Assembly (NCBI GenBank): GCA_900752545.1
Contig: CAADVS010000039.1
Coordinates: forward strand, 1-21,134
DNA length: 21,134 bases
Direction: 5' to 3'
Source of the DNA: an uncultured Collinsella sp.
GTDB taxonomy: Bacteria; Actinomycetota; Coriobacteriia; Coriobacteriales; Coriobacteriaceae
Below the pieces are notes generated by a model that was not told where the DNA came from, made no database searches, and saw only the letters and a program-made list of their open reading frames with translations. Of this stretch, positions 21,081 through 21,134 are shown in pieces. The translations under genes and the position numbers were made by a program. Positions within the stretch are counted from its first letter, which is position 1, and each line of letters opens with the position of its first letter.

Positions 21081-21108
21081 AACATAATACCGCGAATTGT
21101 GCAGACAA
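21081..21108 (-). promoter_or_regulatory. Possible promoter of the alkyltransferase gene
   Basis: On the reverse strand TTGTCT (21108-21103) and TATGTT (21086-21081) are 16 bases apart, 25 bases before the GTG start. No LexA-type box was seen here. The sequence ends at 21134, so further upstream control is out of view. Confidence 0.35.
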
Positions 21109-21134
21109 CCCCAATCGACCCCAAAGTCGCCCCA

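Noticed and set aside
20462..21134. The frame of the Abi remnant stays open to the end of the window
   Set aside because: Beyond 20461 it is antisense to the alkyltransferase gene, is Arg-rich and has no resemblance to Abi proteins, so it is a shadow and not an intact fusion.

Overview
The window looks like chromosomal DNA of a high-GC, gut-associated actinobacterium of the class Coriobacteriia, most likely Collinsella or a close relative. This is an inference from codon use, from the gene families (a Tat-type lipoprotein amino-acid transporter, a SEC-C methionine aminopeptidase, a large FtsX/LolD-type exporter, a bile-salt-hydrolase-like enzyme) and from repeated intergenic hairpins. No rRNA or tRNA is present to confirm it.

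Layout. Bases 1-91 are the right end of an IS3/IS150-type insertion sequence (last codons of its transposase plus the terminal inverted repeat). Bases 281-4639 are a forward operon for a polar amino-acid ABC transporter (binding lipoprotein, two permeases, ATPase) followed by a class I amidotransferase-type gamma-glutamyl hydrolase. A strong bidirectional terminator (4659-4703) separates it from a reverse two-gene signalling unit: a GGDEF(degenerate)-REC-HD-GYP protein and an Hpt phosphotransfer protein. A reverse alpha/beta hydrolase, a forward radical SAM protein, a forward methionine aminopeptidase and a forward D-2-hydroxyacid dehydrogenase follow. Then come a reverse M18 aminopeptidase, a divergent forward membrane-anchored choloylglycine-hydrolase-like protein, and a forward 6-phosphofructokinase. 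After a 541-base gene-free stretch full of nested palindromes lies a reverse ABC export pair (FtsX-like permease and ATPase). The right end holds a forward GyrI-like gene with a LexA-type box in its promoter, a truncated Abi-family (abortive infection) gene behind a leader with pseudoknot topology, and a reverse O6-alkylguanine-DNA alkyltransferase.

How the parts fit. The transporter and hydrolase may import and split glutamyl or related compounds. The signalling pair may link phosphotransfer to c-di-GMP breakdown. The right end groups a candidate SOS-controlled gene, a DNA-repair gene and a decayed defence gene.

The strongest non-gene signals are: a roughly 48-nt hairpin repeat present four times (190, 10131, 11339, and reversed at 19306); a 121-bp element with perfect 28-bp arms (15265-15385); a diverged 24-nt inverted repeat enclosing further hairpins (15451-15652); a perfect 20-bp inverted repeat (9057-9123); and the Abi remnant with its interleaved-stem leader (20238-20461). 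I saw no CRISPR array, tRNA or rRNA.
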